DNA from: Lepidodermella squamata
Lineage: Eukaryota; Gastrotricha
Reading direction: 5' to 3'
Assembly (NCBI GenBank): GCA_047495785.1
Contig: JBLDXI010000019.1
Span: forward strand, 3,038,001-3,102,000
DNA length: 64,000 nt
The position numbers and the translations under genes were made by a program. The notes below the pieces were generated by a model, which was not told where the DNA came from, did not search any database, and worked only from the letters and a program-made list of their open reading frames with translations. Positions 44,374 to 56,537 of this stretch are shown here, piece after piece (the first letter of the stretch is position 1; the number at the start of each line of letters is the position of its first letter).

Positions 44374-47300
44374 ATCGTTGTAAGCATGAATTGTCGGATC
44401 GTTGTATTTTTGTGTTTGTTGACAATAAATTCGTCATGAGGATTAGGTTTTCTGAAGCTTCATTTTTCCCGAACGAAGCTCGGAGCTCGAAGGCACATTT
44501 ACGGATCCACGGCGGCTTCCTCCAGGCAGTGAAAACCTGTGAAAGGCTTGTTTTCGATTTTCGATTAGAATTAATCGCGCGCTGCGCTTCCTATTGGTCG
44601 ATTTGAAATAATCGGGGGAATCTCGCTAACGCCGCTGCAAAAGAAAACAGTCGTCGACTTAACATAAGTATTCCTAGCTAATAATCTAGACCAATGCAAA
44701 TTAAAGAGCCACATTTCCCCTCTCCACATGCTGTTAATAAAGATTTCAAGTGAATTATCCAATCAATTTCCAAAATAATTAAGTTTCCCACAATCCAGAA
44801 TTCAATTACTGGATAAATTAATCATTAAGCAAAGGCTTCGAAATTCAACCTGTGTGGTTCAAAAGTTCTAATGGCATGAACTTGAAAAAGAGAATTAGAA
44901 AAATTTCAACCTTGCTGCTATCAAATCAATCGGCAAAAATGCAGATTTAATGTAATTAAATGCGCGGAAATTTTCTACTTTCTCCTATCATTAAATTACT
45001 CGTTGCTGCTTTGTTTTCATTCATAATACTGCTATCGTTCGGTTTGTTGAACTAAGCGTAAGATGCGACCGCAATGCAAACTGAGCTGGCTGCAAGGCAT
45101 TCATAATTTCGTGTAGTAGCGACCAATTCATATCGTTCAAGGTTTTTTACTGCAAAGAGAAAACTAATTAGAGCTAATTTTATTGCTATGTATTATTGCT
45201 ACTTCATAATACAAACTAAAACCCCGAAGGCGAACTGCCCTTAGCAGTCCAACGGCTCATCTCAAAGCGGGAAAGAATCAAAATTGAATTGGATTGAATC
45301 AAAAAAGTTCTCCACTAAAAATACGCTCCAGAAGCTCTCAAAACAGCGGAATAGATTCTCATTTTATTGTCTGGCCCGCCCGTGCTGGGGGATGACCCCC
45401 CCCCCCTCCAGCCTTCGACGGAAATTACTGGAGGAAATAATAATAATATGTTGTATTTTTGCTCAGTGTGTTGTGTTTCTTCTACAAAACTTTTCACGTC
45501 CTAAATGTGACTGATGTAACTGTCTTGCAATTATATGTTGTTTTCCTTCTACTTTGTCCGCAAGCCTCCCTCTCTTGGGTGTAACAGCTTCTAAAAAAAT
45601 ATAAATAAAAAGATTGTGTGGATCAGTAGAGCAGCTAAAAGCAGTCAAACATGAATTTCAACGAAAACTAAGCTGTAAGCTGTAAGCCATAAAGTTGCAG
45701 TCAATACGCAGTACGAGCGGCAATACAGTAAACAGTAAGGTCGTACGGTAAGAGCGCAGCCAATCAAACCCATTTCCAAGATTTTAGAACGTTTAATTTA
45801 GACGCAAAAGCTATGATAATGAGGATTAATTGTGGAGAAACCACTATTCTGATTATTTTCAACCTGGGATTCAAAAGATTTTTTTTCTGAGTTTCTACAG
45901 TGGAACCTGTCATCTCGGAAGTTGAAACCATATCATGTCAAATTATCCAGGAAACGTGTATCCATCGCGCTCTTCAGAATCTGTATGAAACGTATCAGAT
46001 TCTTCAGAATCGTAGCCCTTGATGGTGTTTCTTGCAATATCAATGAAATAATAGTTGATGGTAGTCAGATTGAATAATATGAATCTCGATTCTATTCATC
46101 ATTCATCTACCCTCGAGTCGTTAAATGATAAGAAAAGTTGCAATTCGATTGGATAAATATAATAGTGGCATGAATTCTGTTGGTAAACACCTGACTTGTC
46201 GATGAAGTAAGTGGAATAACTTCAGCATTTACACCTTCAGCAGCCCTGGGACACAACACTCTCCATAAACTCAAGCAGAAGTCAAAAAAATTTTATTCTG
46301 CATTCACTTGAAAATACAATACAGCCAATTATTTTTTAGCGTTGCGTATTATTCATTGAAGTCTTCATTTTCAGGATAGTTATTCTCGAAATTTCTTTAT
46401 CAGCTCATGACTTTTTGTAAAAACGCCACGTAAGAATATCCGCTTCGCTTTCATCAGTGAATATTAGCAATATTTACTTAGTCACTTTACTGACGGTAGC
46501 CAGGCGTAGGAGTCGCGTTTATGCCTAAACACACAAGCCAGTAAGCCATTGTCACCCACGCAAAATGAAGCTCGTTATACCATGTGGAAGGGAAATGTCT
46601 CCTTTGCAACCATATATCAGCTATCAAATGATGATGATGATGATGATGATGATGACAAATGTTCGGCAGATCGACTGAGTATCTCAGTAAAAGAACGCAC
46701 GAGAGTCGAACATCCGATTTGAGCACGCTGAGTTCAGGATTTCTTTATAGAAAGTTGGCTGGGGAAGCGATAAACATATGGCCAGATGACAGGCGTGATT
46801 GTCGCTTCAGGAGCATCATTCAAGCTCCATATTATGACGCAATTCGACCAAGTGTGCACGAATCTCGATGTGCTGTGCGAGGAAGGCGGTGATGAAGTGT
46901 ATTGTAAAGATAGTTGTAAAGATTGTAAAGAAAGTCCCTTAGTCGCTTTGGTTGATCCGAATCTACCAAGCGCGAAGTCTTCCCAATTGATGGTTGCCCA
47001 TGTTCGCAAATATCCTGCAGACAACTTTATAAAACAAGCGAACAACCGAATGCCAAATGTTCATTGCCTTGCAGTTAAATTATAACTTGAATCGCTGAAT
47101 TGTTGATGTGACGTATATCCCCAAAATGCAAAACCCGCCGCAGTAACTAACTGCAGGATTATAGCTTGATCCGCTTTGGAAAGAATAGCATTGATGATAT
47201 CGGAGAGCATTGGGTATGTGTTACGCCAGCGTGGGCAGCTATCATGCGACCCACAGCAACAGGACTCGAGCTGTTGAGCTATAAGCGACAAGTTAGTCGG

Positions 47301-47960
47301 TTAGTTGTTGAAAGATGTCCATTTCTGGACACCCAGGAAGACCGAGTATTGTGATTTCTAAAACTAATTAAAGAAAGGCAATTATTAACAAGATTATGTT
47401 ATGAGGAAATTTTCTAGTGTCAGTCGGTATGAGAGTTACCTGGATTCGCAGAGACATTGGGAGCGTGCAACGTAAACTCGATGCATTAGTTGCATGATCG
47501 GCGGATTGCTTCTTGAGCAGAAACCCAAGACATTATTTTGGAAGGAAGATAGTAGTGTAGCAAGGCAGCTATACGACTGTCGAACCGCGACCAATGTTTC
47601 GTGGATTGTCATATCATTCAGTGCGCTAAACATGTCATTTCGAGACAAAGACAGAGCAAAGCTTATTCATCATTAGTCAAATATTATTGTCTTTTTCCGC
47701 GCTAAAAATTGATTACAGACTTTTCGATGAAAGATAACGCAAGCTTTTTTAAATTTAAGAAAAATAATTGCTTATTAATAATTATTCAAACATTATTGTT
47801 TATTTTTCGCGCTAAAAAGGGGGTTTTGCGACGAATCCACGTGCATAGAAATGACAGCTGAACTTGCTTGGATTGCTGCCACCAGGATGAAGTTGTTAGC
47901 GGCACCCTGGATCGCAAGCAACGACGATTCATCATGCGCAGCTACTGAGATGAACACGCT
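44374..47960. repeat. Duplicated block with no intact gene
   Basis: 44455-44640, 45830-46010 and 46695-47055 match the flank of the 29.4-kb ankyrin gene (30.9-31.7 kb), with extra sequence inserted between the pieces. A (GAT) microsatellite of nine units lies at 46628-46654 and a C run at 45399-45410. Several - strand frames at 47061-48002 are open but have no domain or partner exon that I can support. Confidence 0.55.
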
Positions 47961-47968
47961 GGCAGGCC

Positions 47969-47975
47969 TATAAAA
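47969..47975 (+). promoter_or_regulatory. TATA box of the repeat-peptide gene
   Basis: TATAAAA, 113 bp before the ATG at 48082. Confidence 0.55.
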
Positions 47976-48081
47976 CACGGCTAAAACTGATGAAAAATTC
48001 ATTCTTTCTCAGCATCAACTTTTCATCAAAAACAATTTCATTTTCGAATCTTTCATCAGTCGTTTAATTCAAAGCTAAAGA

Positions 48082-49174
48082 ATGATGTTCAAGCTTACGA
48101 TAGCAGCCTGCTTAGTAAGTTTTAGAATTAATTTCTGATCTTGATTAACATTTTATGAATCAATTTTTGAAATAGGTGGCAGCAGTCATTTCGAATCCCC
48201 TCATGGAAGCCATGAGAGGCGAAGAAAACTACCAAGAAGCCAAGCGTGGTGAGGAAAACTACCAGGAGGCCAAGCGTGGCGAAGAAAACTACCAAGAAGC
48301 CAAGCGCGGTGAGGAAAACTACCAGGAGGCCAAGCGTGGCGAAGAAAACTACCAGGAGGCCAAGCGTGGTGAGGAAAACTACCAAGAAGCCAAGCGTGGT
48401 GAGGAAAACTACCAGGAGGCCAAGCGCGGTGAGGAAAACTACCAGGAGGCCAAGCGTGGCGAAGAAAACTACCAGGAGGCCAAGCGTGGTGAGGAAAACT
48501 ACCAAGAAGCCAAGCGTGGTGAGGAAAACTACCAGGAGGCCAAGCGTGGCGAAGAAAACTACCAGGAGGCCAAGCGTGGCGAAGAAAACTACCAGGAGGC
48601 CAAGCGTGGCGAAGAAAACTACCAAGAAGCCAAGCGCGGTGAGGAAAACTACCAGGAGGCCAAGCGTGGCGAAGAAAACTACCAGGAGGCCAAGCGTGGT
48701 GAGGAAAACTACCAGGAGGCCAAGCGCGGTGAGGAAAATTACCAAGAAGCCAAGCGTGGTGAGGAAAACTACCAGGAGGCCAAGCGTGGCGAAGAAAACT
48801 ACCAGGAGGCCAAGCGTGGCGAAGAAAACTACCAAGAAGCCAAGCGCGGTGAGGAAAACTACCAGGAGGCCAAGCGTGGCGAAGAAAACTACCAGGAGGC
48901 CAAGCGTGGTGAGGAAAACTACCAGGAGGCCAAGCGCGGTGAGGAAAATTACCAAGAAGCCAAGCGTGGTGAGGAAAACTACCAGGAGGCCAAGCGTGGC
49001 GAAGAAAACTACCAGGAGGCCAAGCGCGGTGAGGAAAACTACCAGGAGGCCAAGCGTGGCGAAGAAAACTACCAGGAGGCCAAGCGTGGTGAGGAAAACT
49101 ACCAGGAGGCCAAGCGCGGTGAGGAAAACTACCAGGAGGCCAAGCGTGGCGAAGAAAACTACCAGGAGGCCTAA
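48082..49174 (+). CDS. Secreted precursor with 32 tandem KRGEENYQEA units
   Basis: Exon 1 48082-48114 and exon 2 48176-49174 with a 61-nt phase-0 intron, 343 residues. Residues 1-17 (MMFKLTIAACLVAAVIS) are a signal peptide that crosses the splice site, then NPLMEA, then 32 decapeptides: the first MRGEENYQEA, the next 31 all exactly KRGEENYQEA, then stop. All 31 internal junctions carry KR, the usual site for prohormone convertases, so processing would yield GEENYQEA (31-32 copies after basic-residue trimming). There is no C-terminal Gly, so no amidation is expected. Codons vary between units but only at silent positions. Other frames through the array are also open but lack the signal exon. 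Alternative: a repetitive structural or secreted matrix protein. The same unit appears at 5.8 kb. Confidence 0.85.
48211..49170 (+). repeat. 30-bp tandem array, 32 units, with 210-bp higher-order repeat
   Basis: Perfect 30-bp periodicity. Unit variants differ at silent sites: CGT/CGC, GGT-GAG versus GGC-GAA (always linked), CAGGAG versus CAAGAA, AAC/AAT. The seven units 48571-48780 are repeated base for base, including the rare AAT, at 48781-48990, showing unequal exchange. Confidence 0.95.
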
Positions 49175-51212
49175 TCATTTTGATTCAACTCGACAACAGA
49201 CTTTGTAATTTATTCCCCTGCAAGGGAAGAGACATGATCTAATTTCTTCAAATATTCACTCCGATTCATTTTAATTGCTTCCATCTTATTAATCATAAAT
49301 TCTTATAAAAAAACCATTCTCATTGGTGGTTGGCAAAATATAATATCTGTTGAAATCTGTTATGCAAAACTATAAAATCGTTCTACCACGGCAATAAATA
49401 ATGCAGTTACTATTTCTAACACGCTAAACTTGTTTTTTGAAAGATTAAGATCAAGGAGAGAGCAATAAAGCTTGTAAAGGTGTAGCACAGCTGCGACCAC
49501 TGGAAGTACAGGGTGTAAGGATGTGCTGGCCGGCATCGCGCCATCGAACTAACTAGCTTGTGTGATAATTGTGTGATAATCAATTAGGCAGTGCGATGTT
49601 CGCATTAGTTATTTCTCTATGATATTTAAGGCCATGAATGGCAGATCCTCAATGTTCGATTCGTTCTCAACTCTCAACAAAGTAGTAAAGAGTAGTGCCT
49701 GGCCAAGTCTTCACATTTCCCAGACACAGGGTGAGCCGCCATGGGTGACCACACCTGCGAAATTGCAGCACGAAGTAAATATCGCGACTTCCGCACTAGA
49801 ACAGTGTGCCGGAATAAAAACAAAAGGCGTAAAACTAACTTTTTGCATCTTCGCCAAGTCAGTCGCGTGCCTGATCGCTAGAAAAAAATTTGAACGCCAG
49901 TTTTTTCTGCGCAAGTCGCGATATTTAATACACGCGATATTTCACAGAATTTGATTCCGAATGGCAAATTCGACTCTAACTCGAACAGGATGCCTCCAAA
50001 ACACCGTCATTGGCATTTCTCACCGTTAAAGGGCTGATAAAAATTGGGCCGCCATTGGGTGCTTTGCTGCATCGGCCATGCCGACGATACCGAGATCATT
50101 CACGGGCATCTGGGTTCCTCACAACAATGAAGCGTTGCTACTGCGATGGTGAAGCAGGAATTAGAAGTGGCATTTTCCGCGCGGTACCACACGTTCAACA
50201 GCCGACACTTTTAGAGCCTTAGAGCCAGGATGAGCTAGCGATTATTCAAGCGCTTCGGCAAAATTTTCTTGGTTCCCATTAGACTCGAGGGTAGTTTCGG
50301 CTCTAATTACTGAAATTCTCGTTACCTCTCGTTACCATGAGTACAAGTGCGTCAAGCAAATTGCCAATTCTTGTAACCTCACGCCGTGAATCGACTGCGG
50401 TACCCTCACGTTTGACAGCAACATTATGTTTCCGCTGTTTCGGGTCAAAGTCTATCGTCACCGCACTTGGTGACTTGGTCGCTTTGTCGCCTGTCGGCTG
50501 AGTCGAAAGGCCAAAAAAAGTTTCATAGTCAGTCATTCATAGAACAATAGTAACAGGCGTCGAAGCGGACAAGTGGCTAAGTGCAACCGATTTTTTGGGA
50601 TTTTGTGCGACCGTGCGGCGCTGTGCGCGACGCTAGTCCAGCGATACCGGCCGCTCAAAGTCTGGGAAAAGTTTCTTATTCCCATTTGCACGGAATGATA
50701 GACGACGATACGCCCTCGTACAATCCTTGTTACGAGTAGCGATGACAGTAGGCTGAAAATCCTGAGAGTGTGTTTAAATATTCGATATTTTCGATATTTT
50801 CGATATTTTCTCGATACAAAGACAACACGCAAATATATTCAGGACAGAGAAACTTGTTTTTTTAGTTAATTTAATTACTTAGGATTGGACGAATTCTTAT
50901 TTTCATAGTGTCTATCATGTCACTCAAAGTAAAAAGTCAGACATATCATTTAAATTTCGAGCAGTGAGAAGGCTATCAAAGTAACAAAATTTATATCATT
51001 CCTGGACATTTGAACGTTTGCGACAACTTAGTTTATTAATTAGCTTATGAAGGAAGTATGACAGGCTTCTCGGGAATTAGGCGACAGGATATCTAAAGAA
51101 CAAGACCGAAGAACACTTCTAACAGCAAATTAGATACGTTCCATCTGTTTCAAGTCGGAAAATTCGCAGAAACGCAAAGACATAACAGTAGCGAGGTTCA
51201 AGTTAATAAAAC
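49175..51212. other. Intergenic, no gene recognised
   Basis: Open frames at 49619-49954 (+), 50303-50536 (-) and 50533-50832 (-) have no signal peptide or domain. A TATTTTCGA tandem patch sits at about 50784-50812. Confidence 0.4.
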
Positions 51213-51254
51213 TATAAGAGGCTGGATGTAAACGTATTTTCGGCATGTTGCGCC

Positions 51255-51623
51255 ATGAAGTTAAGGCTGAGCTTCATAATCTTGAGTATTTTTATAATGA
51301 GCGTACCTTCCGTTACTTCCAGCTCTCCATCCAACTTGGCTCTCGAGAAGCGACTCCATGCTGTTAGTAAGTAAGCAAATAGTCTCGCTCTATGCTGTCA
51401 CATCTCTTCCCAATGCTGTCTAGGGAATCGCGTGAGTAAGCTGATGGAAATAGGCGATTCAAACAATCTCAATGTATTGATCAAAGCCTTCCATCGCAGC
51501 ATATTGCGCAGGCGGATGAAGAAATGCGTAACTCAACTCGGCTCTTATGCTGTTTGCAATCACACAGTTGGATTTTACTTGTGGGCCCAAATGCTGGCTC
51601 GAGATATCATGGCTGGAAACTGA
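51255..51623 (+). CDS. Small secreted cysteine peptide, WAQ-tail subfamily
   Basis: Exons 51255-51366 and 51424-51623, 57-nt phase-1 intron, 103 residues. Signal peptide MKLRLSFIILSIFIMSVPSVTS, then SSPSNLALEKRLHAV, with a KR that could be a propeptide site. Exon 2: VSKLMEIGDSNNLNVLIKAF helix, RRRMKK, C-VTQLGSYAV-C, NHTVGFYLWAQMLARDIMAGN. The most distant complete + strand copy, yet its tail is identical to the 26.8-kb gene over nearly all positions, which argues for selection on the C terminus. TATAAGAG at 51213. Confidence 0.88.
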
Positions 51624-52614
51624 ATTTGGATCATTTAACAAAGAAATTCTTTGATTACGATGATTGATAATAGAACTTCTATCCATTGTTTTTTGTTGGC
51701 TACGATAATTATCCCTATGTCTTAGTGTTTCACGCTATTTCAATTCTCTGACTGAAGTGCAGCGATTCTTGACTGGGTAAACAATGCTCTGATGATGCCC
51801 GCTAGAGGCTGATTTCACTTAACTCAAAGTGATTCGTCTACTCTTTCGCGGCACGAATACTTACCTGAATTACCGGAAAACCTAAGTGTGACGTGTGACA
51901 CTCGCAAAGCAAATGTCTTGAAACGTGAAATGAAACAGCCGGAAGAAGGGGTTTTCGGAATAACCGAAAAGCTCCATCCCAAAGCTCTTGCCACCCTGAT
52001 ATTGTTTTCCTGATCTCTAAGACACATCCCCAGCCTGCATGGAATTACCACTGTCGGCCTGCCGCCTTTGACAATTGACGGGGAACTCCGTGACTTTCTC
52101 GAACACGTGGTAACGTGTGACCTTGAACATGCCCAACCTAAGACCTAATTATAACTTGTTCGTGCACATCCTTGACTTGCTGCCCATCTTTGCGCGTAAC
52201 CATGTAGCGCGTCACCCACGCGCGACGACGGCGACGACGGGATGGAGTTGATCATTCATTTGAGATTCATTCGGTAACCGCCACCTACGCTAGGCATAGG
52301 GTCCATATCACGAATCTCGAGCTAATATTTCAGCTCTATTTCAATTGTTTGTTTTATTTATCGGATCAATCCTCACCAAAGATCTTTACAAGACAACATT
52401 TGGCTATCGATAGAGAACCTTATCCGTTGAATTCACGAAGCGCACCTTCAAAAAATTAATTGCGATTAAGAGTTAAGCCTCGCAGAATTTGTTTTCGTGT
52501 CGTTGCTTATTAGTGATTAGGTTAATAATTACAAAGCTTTCACTGTCAATTATCAGAAATTATGATATTCGTCAATCAAAAAATGTTCCACTTGAACGTC
52601 ACTCGCTTGTCCGA
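51624..52614. other. Intergenic, no gene recognised
   Basis: Ordinary sequence with a GACGGCGACGACGG patch at 52225-52240. No supported gene. Confidence 0.4.
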
Positions 52615-55600
52615 TTAGAAATTGAGACCATTGGGCTGCATATTAGAAGTTATAGGCGGCAGCTTATGCTGTCCAGCTGCGAACGCTGGCTGTAGACCCC
52701 TTGGGCCCACTTGCAAATTATTGATCATAGCATTAGTGAACGTTTTTTCAAAGTAGGGATTGCCTTTGTCCCAGTGTCTTAATGACGCACCGACAGGTGT
52801 TGACGGCCTCCGCGGATCCATCATGGGCCCCTGATTCACTTTATTCGTGGCATCATTTTTCTTACACAGGCAGTAAGAGATAGCGCCAATGATTACTATA
52901 GCAGCTACACCGCCAACTACCCCGCCAATTATAGCCCCCAAGTTTGTGTTCGGGCTAGCTTCGGACGTTGAATTACTATTACTAGCCTTACTGGAGAGGG
53001 CAGCAGCATCTTCACTGCTGCACGGATTGACGGTGGGCAAACACGTCGAGAACTCAAATGCGCTACCAATTTCAGCAAGCATCATCGACTGGAAATTTGC
53101 ATCACTCATTGCTGATTGAAAATCCGTTTGTCCGATCGAGGCTGGATCGCTCGCCGCCCTTCTGCGCCGTTTCGCACTCATCGACCCACCGGCCTCGCAA
53201 AATTTCTTGGTCGCCGTGGTGCTGATGGTGTATGTTATGCGGAAACAGCATCCATTTTCTTTTTTCGACGTATTTGCGTAGTTCGAATCGACAATATCAT
53301 CAGCTTTGCAATAGTCCGTGTTAGGCACTTGCTTCTTCGTGTAACCAGGGCAACATTTCGTGTAGTTCGCACTACAGACTGAATTAAGCTTCTTCGCCAC
53401 ATTGTTTTTGATCGATCGACGAATCTTGAGGTATTCATCGATTTTCGGCACAGGTTTGACAAGCAAATCGACGCCTTTCTGTTGCTCATCGCTTGAACTT
53501 TGACAACGCGACGGGTTGGCGCATTGTTGGTACTCCTTTGATCCGTCAGCTTTCAGCCGCCATTGCATTCCCAAGCTACATGACGATGAGCAAGTCGACC
53601 ATGCTGTGCTCGACAACCCGCTTGCTGGTGGGATCCAATATGTGAGATATCGATCTCCTTCACCTAAGGTATCGGCCGAGATTGAACTCAAGCTTCCGAT
53701 AGATTGTAGAATAGTGCTATTCGTCGCTTGAATGGTAGTTGTAGTTCCAGGATTCTGAGTCGAAGAACTTGAAGCGGCGATAGATGATTGAAAAATGGTT
53801 GAAGTAGCTACAGCTTTTGATTGTGTTGGAGCTGCTGATGAGCTTGACACGATAGCTGCGGTCGACTCTCTAGTTGAACTCGATCCGGAACTCGCGGTTG
53901 AAGTTGGTGCAATAGTTGAGGTCGCCGCACTCGATGGCTTGGTTGTCGATCCGGTAGTCGAGCTTGATGAACCCGATGTGGTAACTGTTCGTGCAGTGGA
54001 AGCAGTTGAGGTCGGCAAGCTTGATGTCGTGAAGGCAGTTGAAATGGTAGTACTAATAGCAGCTGTCGATGTTGTTGATGACGAACTTGGGGCCTTAGTG
54101 GATGTAGTAGTCGAGTCTGTAGGAGCAGTAGTTGTTGTAGGTGAAATAGTTGATGAAGAAGACACTGTCGGAGACGTCAATGGATAACTCAGGCCCCAGT
54201 AGAACATATCCTTCACAAACGTGTAGCCTATTTCAAACAAATGTTCAGCATATAGCTGAATAGGATAGCTGAAGCATCATACCAGCACTCCCAATGGCCC
54301 CTGCGAAGCGAAATGTTGCCTGCCCTGTGACAGAAGTGTCGCCCATACCTTGCAGATAGAAATTACTAAAACATGTGGATGCTGTCATAAGGCAGCTGCC
54401 AACAATCGGTGTCATTGATACCTACATTGCAAATTTCGATTTTAATTAATTAATTAACGAGTTTAGTCTCACAGTCAACGAATCATCGATCAATTGAGCA
54501 GTGAATCGAACCATCAAGTTGCCTGATGCCGTGAACAGACTGCTGCAACCCGTAAAAGCGGGAGCCGATGGGTCTGGCAGAGTTCCACTCCCAGCCGTCA
54601 TCAAATACAACTTCCCGTTAGGTTTCAATTCTTGCCACAGAGAGAACCCGCCACTATAAACGTCTGAGTAAGTTACTGACTTGTCACTGTTTGTGCTAAT
54701 GGCTGGTTAATAAAATTCGATATGAATATAATATGTCAGTAACTGGGCCTGAGCTCACAATAAATCGGGTAAATCGTTGCCATCATAACTACGAACCAAC
54801 CAGGATAAGCTGAACTTCCTTTATATATGAAGTACAAGTCGCTTTCGATTCGCCATTGTCTAGTTTTGAGTATCTGGGAAGAATGATGATTAATTATATG
54901 GCTTCGCCTCTTAGAACTCATCGAAAAAACATACTCCGACTTCGATTCGACCAACTACAGTGTCATTTAGCGGGCTATTCATCTGATATCCATATTCTTT
55001 AAGTTCAACTTGGGAAGTAGAAAACACCGAAGCTCCGGCCGATATTGTTCGGCCTATGCTATCAAAAGATGCTTGAGAATAATAGCCTGTTGTGATCCCA
55101 GATAGGGAGATTGAATTTCCATCCGGCTCTGGGTAAAGTTTTCTTGTAACTGGGAAAGAAGAACAGGAATTATCGCGAACTTGATGATAACGTAATGAGG
55201 CTCAAAATTCTCACTGTTTGAACCAGTGCAAGATGGGAGCTTTGTCGTTGGCGGTATCGCGGTGGCCGAGCTTGCAGCCAGTTGCCAGAAGCTGTACTTT
55301 GCTAATCTGAAACTTGCTACAAGGAAGCTGAATGTTTGCATCAGATTGAAAATATAATTTACCGAAATCCAAGTTGTGAGCCACAAAGCGAGGTTTAGCA
55401 ACGCCGCTTGATATTATATTCTTGGCTCCAGTTGCAGTTGCGTAGGAGAAGCAAACTGATGCTGGCGTAGTTCCATCTACGGGAAGCGAAGCTATAGCGA
55501 CCTGAAATGAAACCAACGTAGCAAATGGTTTGAAATCTTTAAATAAATCAGGGCTAGAATTAGATCAGCGCTCATCAAACGAAGAGTCGTGAGTCGCGCT

Positions 55601-56537
55601 AACCCCCGAGTGTCAAACAATATCGACTGAAAATCGGCCAGTGTGGCTAGCACCGTATTATTCTCAGAATTAGCTATTTCGGTTTCTTAGCCTTCAGTCT
55701 TCGCTTTTCTAAAAATACCTCAAACAACAGTTGGGATGGTAACTAACCGTGACTTGATCGTTGCTCAGTTGAATAAACAAGCGGAAAGCCGTTGATCCCG
55801 AAGTTGTAGGGAACACGTTATTAGCCCCACATCCCGTGGTCGAAACTGCAACAAACGGACCCAGAGGGATATCGCCAACAGCAGCTGTAGTAGACATCGA
55901 AGCGTAGACGCGACCCCCGAAACCAAGCTCCATCCATATCGCTAGTCCCGTTATACCAGTCGCCGCAATTTGCCGTCCTCGGTTCGTGGAACCTGTGAGC
56001 AAAGCAACATTCATCCAAAAACAAGATCACACTCATTGAAATGTACTTGGTTCCCATCCAGATGATGTTGAGGAGAAGGTTACGCCAAACATGGCATAAT
56101 TAGCTGAATTGTATTGATATTCCGTGTGGACATCAACCTCAGCGCGCCAGTTGGACGTTCCAAGTGGGTAACTCTGAAATAGTCGAATCGTAACACAAGT
56201 CAATCCACCATAATGGAAAAATCTCACGTTGGCATGAGACAGCCGTCCGAAATATCGCGTTTGATTCGTAAAGTCAATGTACGAATCGTTATGAAATCCG
56301 ATTTCATACGTACTGAATGTAGTATTGCTTGAACTTGCCGCCGTGAACGAAACACTTGGCTGAAACGTTGGCGTTCCAGCAAAAAGATATGGCAAGGGCA
56401 GGGATGCTGTGTCGGGATCTTGGGTCGAAGCTAGAATCAAACCGGGATTTTCCCGTTTCTTGATTAGTTATTCTGTTTTCTTTTGAAGACTTACCAAGTG
56501 CTAGGGAAGTAGCCAGAAAAGTTACCTCTAAAAACAT
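52615..56537 (-). CDS. Multi-exon mucin-like single-pass membrane protein
   Basis: Start at 56537 gives a signal exon (MFLEVTFLATSLALG, 56495-56537), then exon 2 56430 to about 56057, exon 3 55748-55992, exon 4 about 55215-55501, several exons between 55190 and 54290, and a last exon 54227-52615. The ectodomain has repeated modules, each with an aromatic strand (LAIWMELGFGGRVY; FSLWQELKPNGKLYL), a cysteine (STTGCGANN; FTGCSSLF) and FRLFIQLSNDQVT / VRFTAQLIDDSLT. A long Ser/Thr run (54180-53700) is likely O-glycosylated, followed by a degenerate thrombospondin type 1-like segment (WSTCSSSCSLGMQWR), Cys-rich sequence, a furin-like RRRR and one membrane span (IIGGVVGGVAAIVIIGAISY) with a short tail. 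Probably a cell-surface adhesion or coat protein. Middle exon borders are approximate. Confidence 0.72.

Noticed and set aside
47061-48002. Three - strand frames with hydrophobic Ala/Ser-rich stretches, possible exons of one gene
   Set aside because: No consistent splice sites, start or domain; adjacent sequence is duplicated non-coding DNA.
48128-49208. Long open frames in other phases and on the reverse strand through the 30-bp array
   Set aside because: They exist only because a 30-bp repeat without stops is open in several frames; only the frame with the signal-peptide exon has silent-site variation and a processing pattern.
49619-49954. Frame with KGVKLTFCIF resembling the GGKLTFYIL tail of the peptide family
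   Set aside because: No signal exon, no phase-1 intron, no C-x9-C; the match is about seven residues and could be chance.
53795-54187. 130-codon + strand frame rich in Val and Glu
   Set aside because: It is the antisense of the Ser/Thr repeats of the membrane protein.
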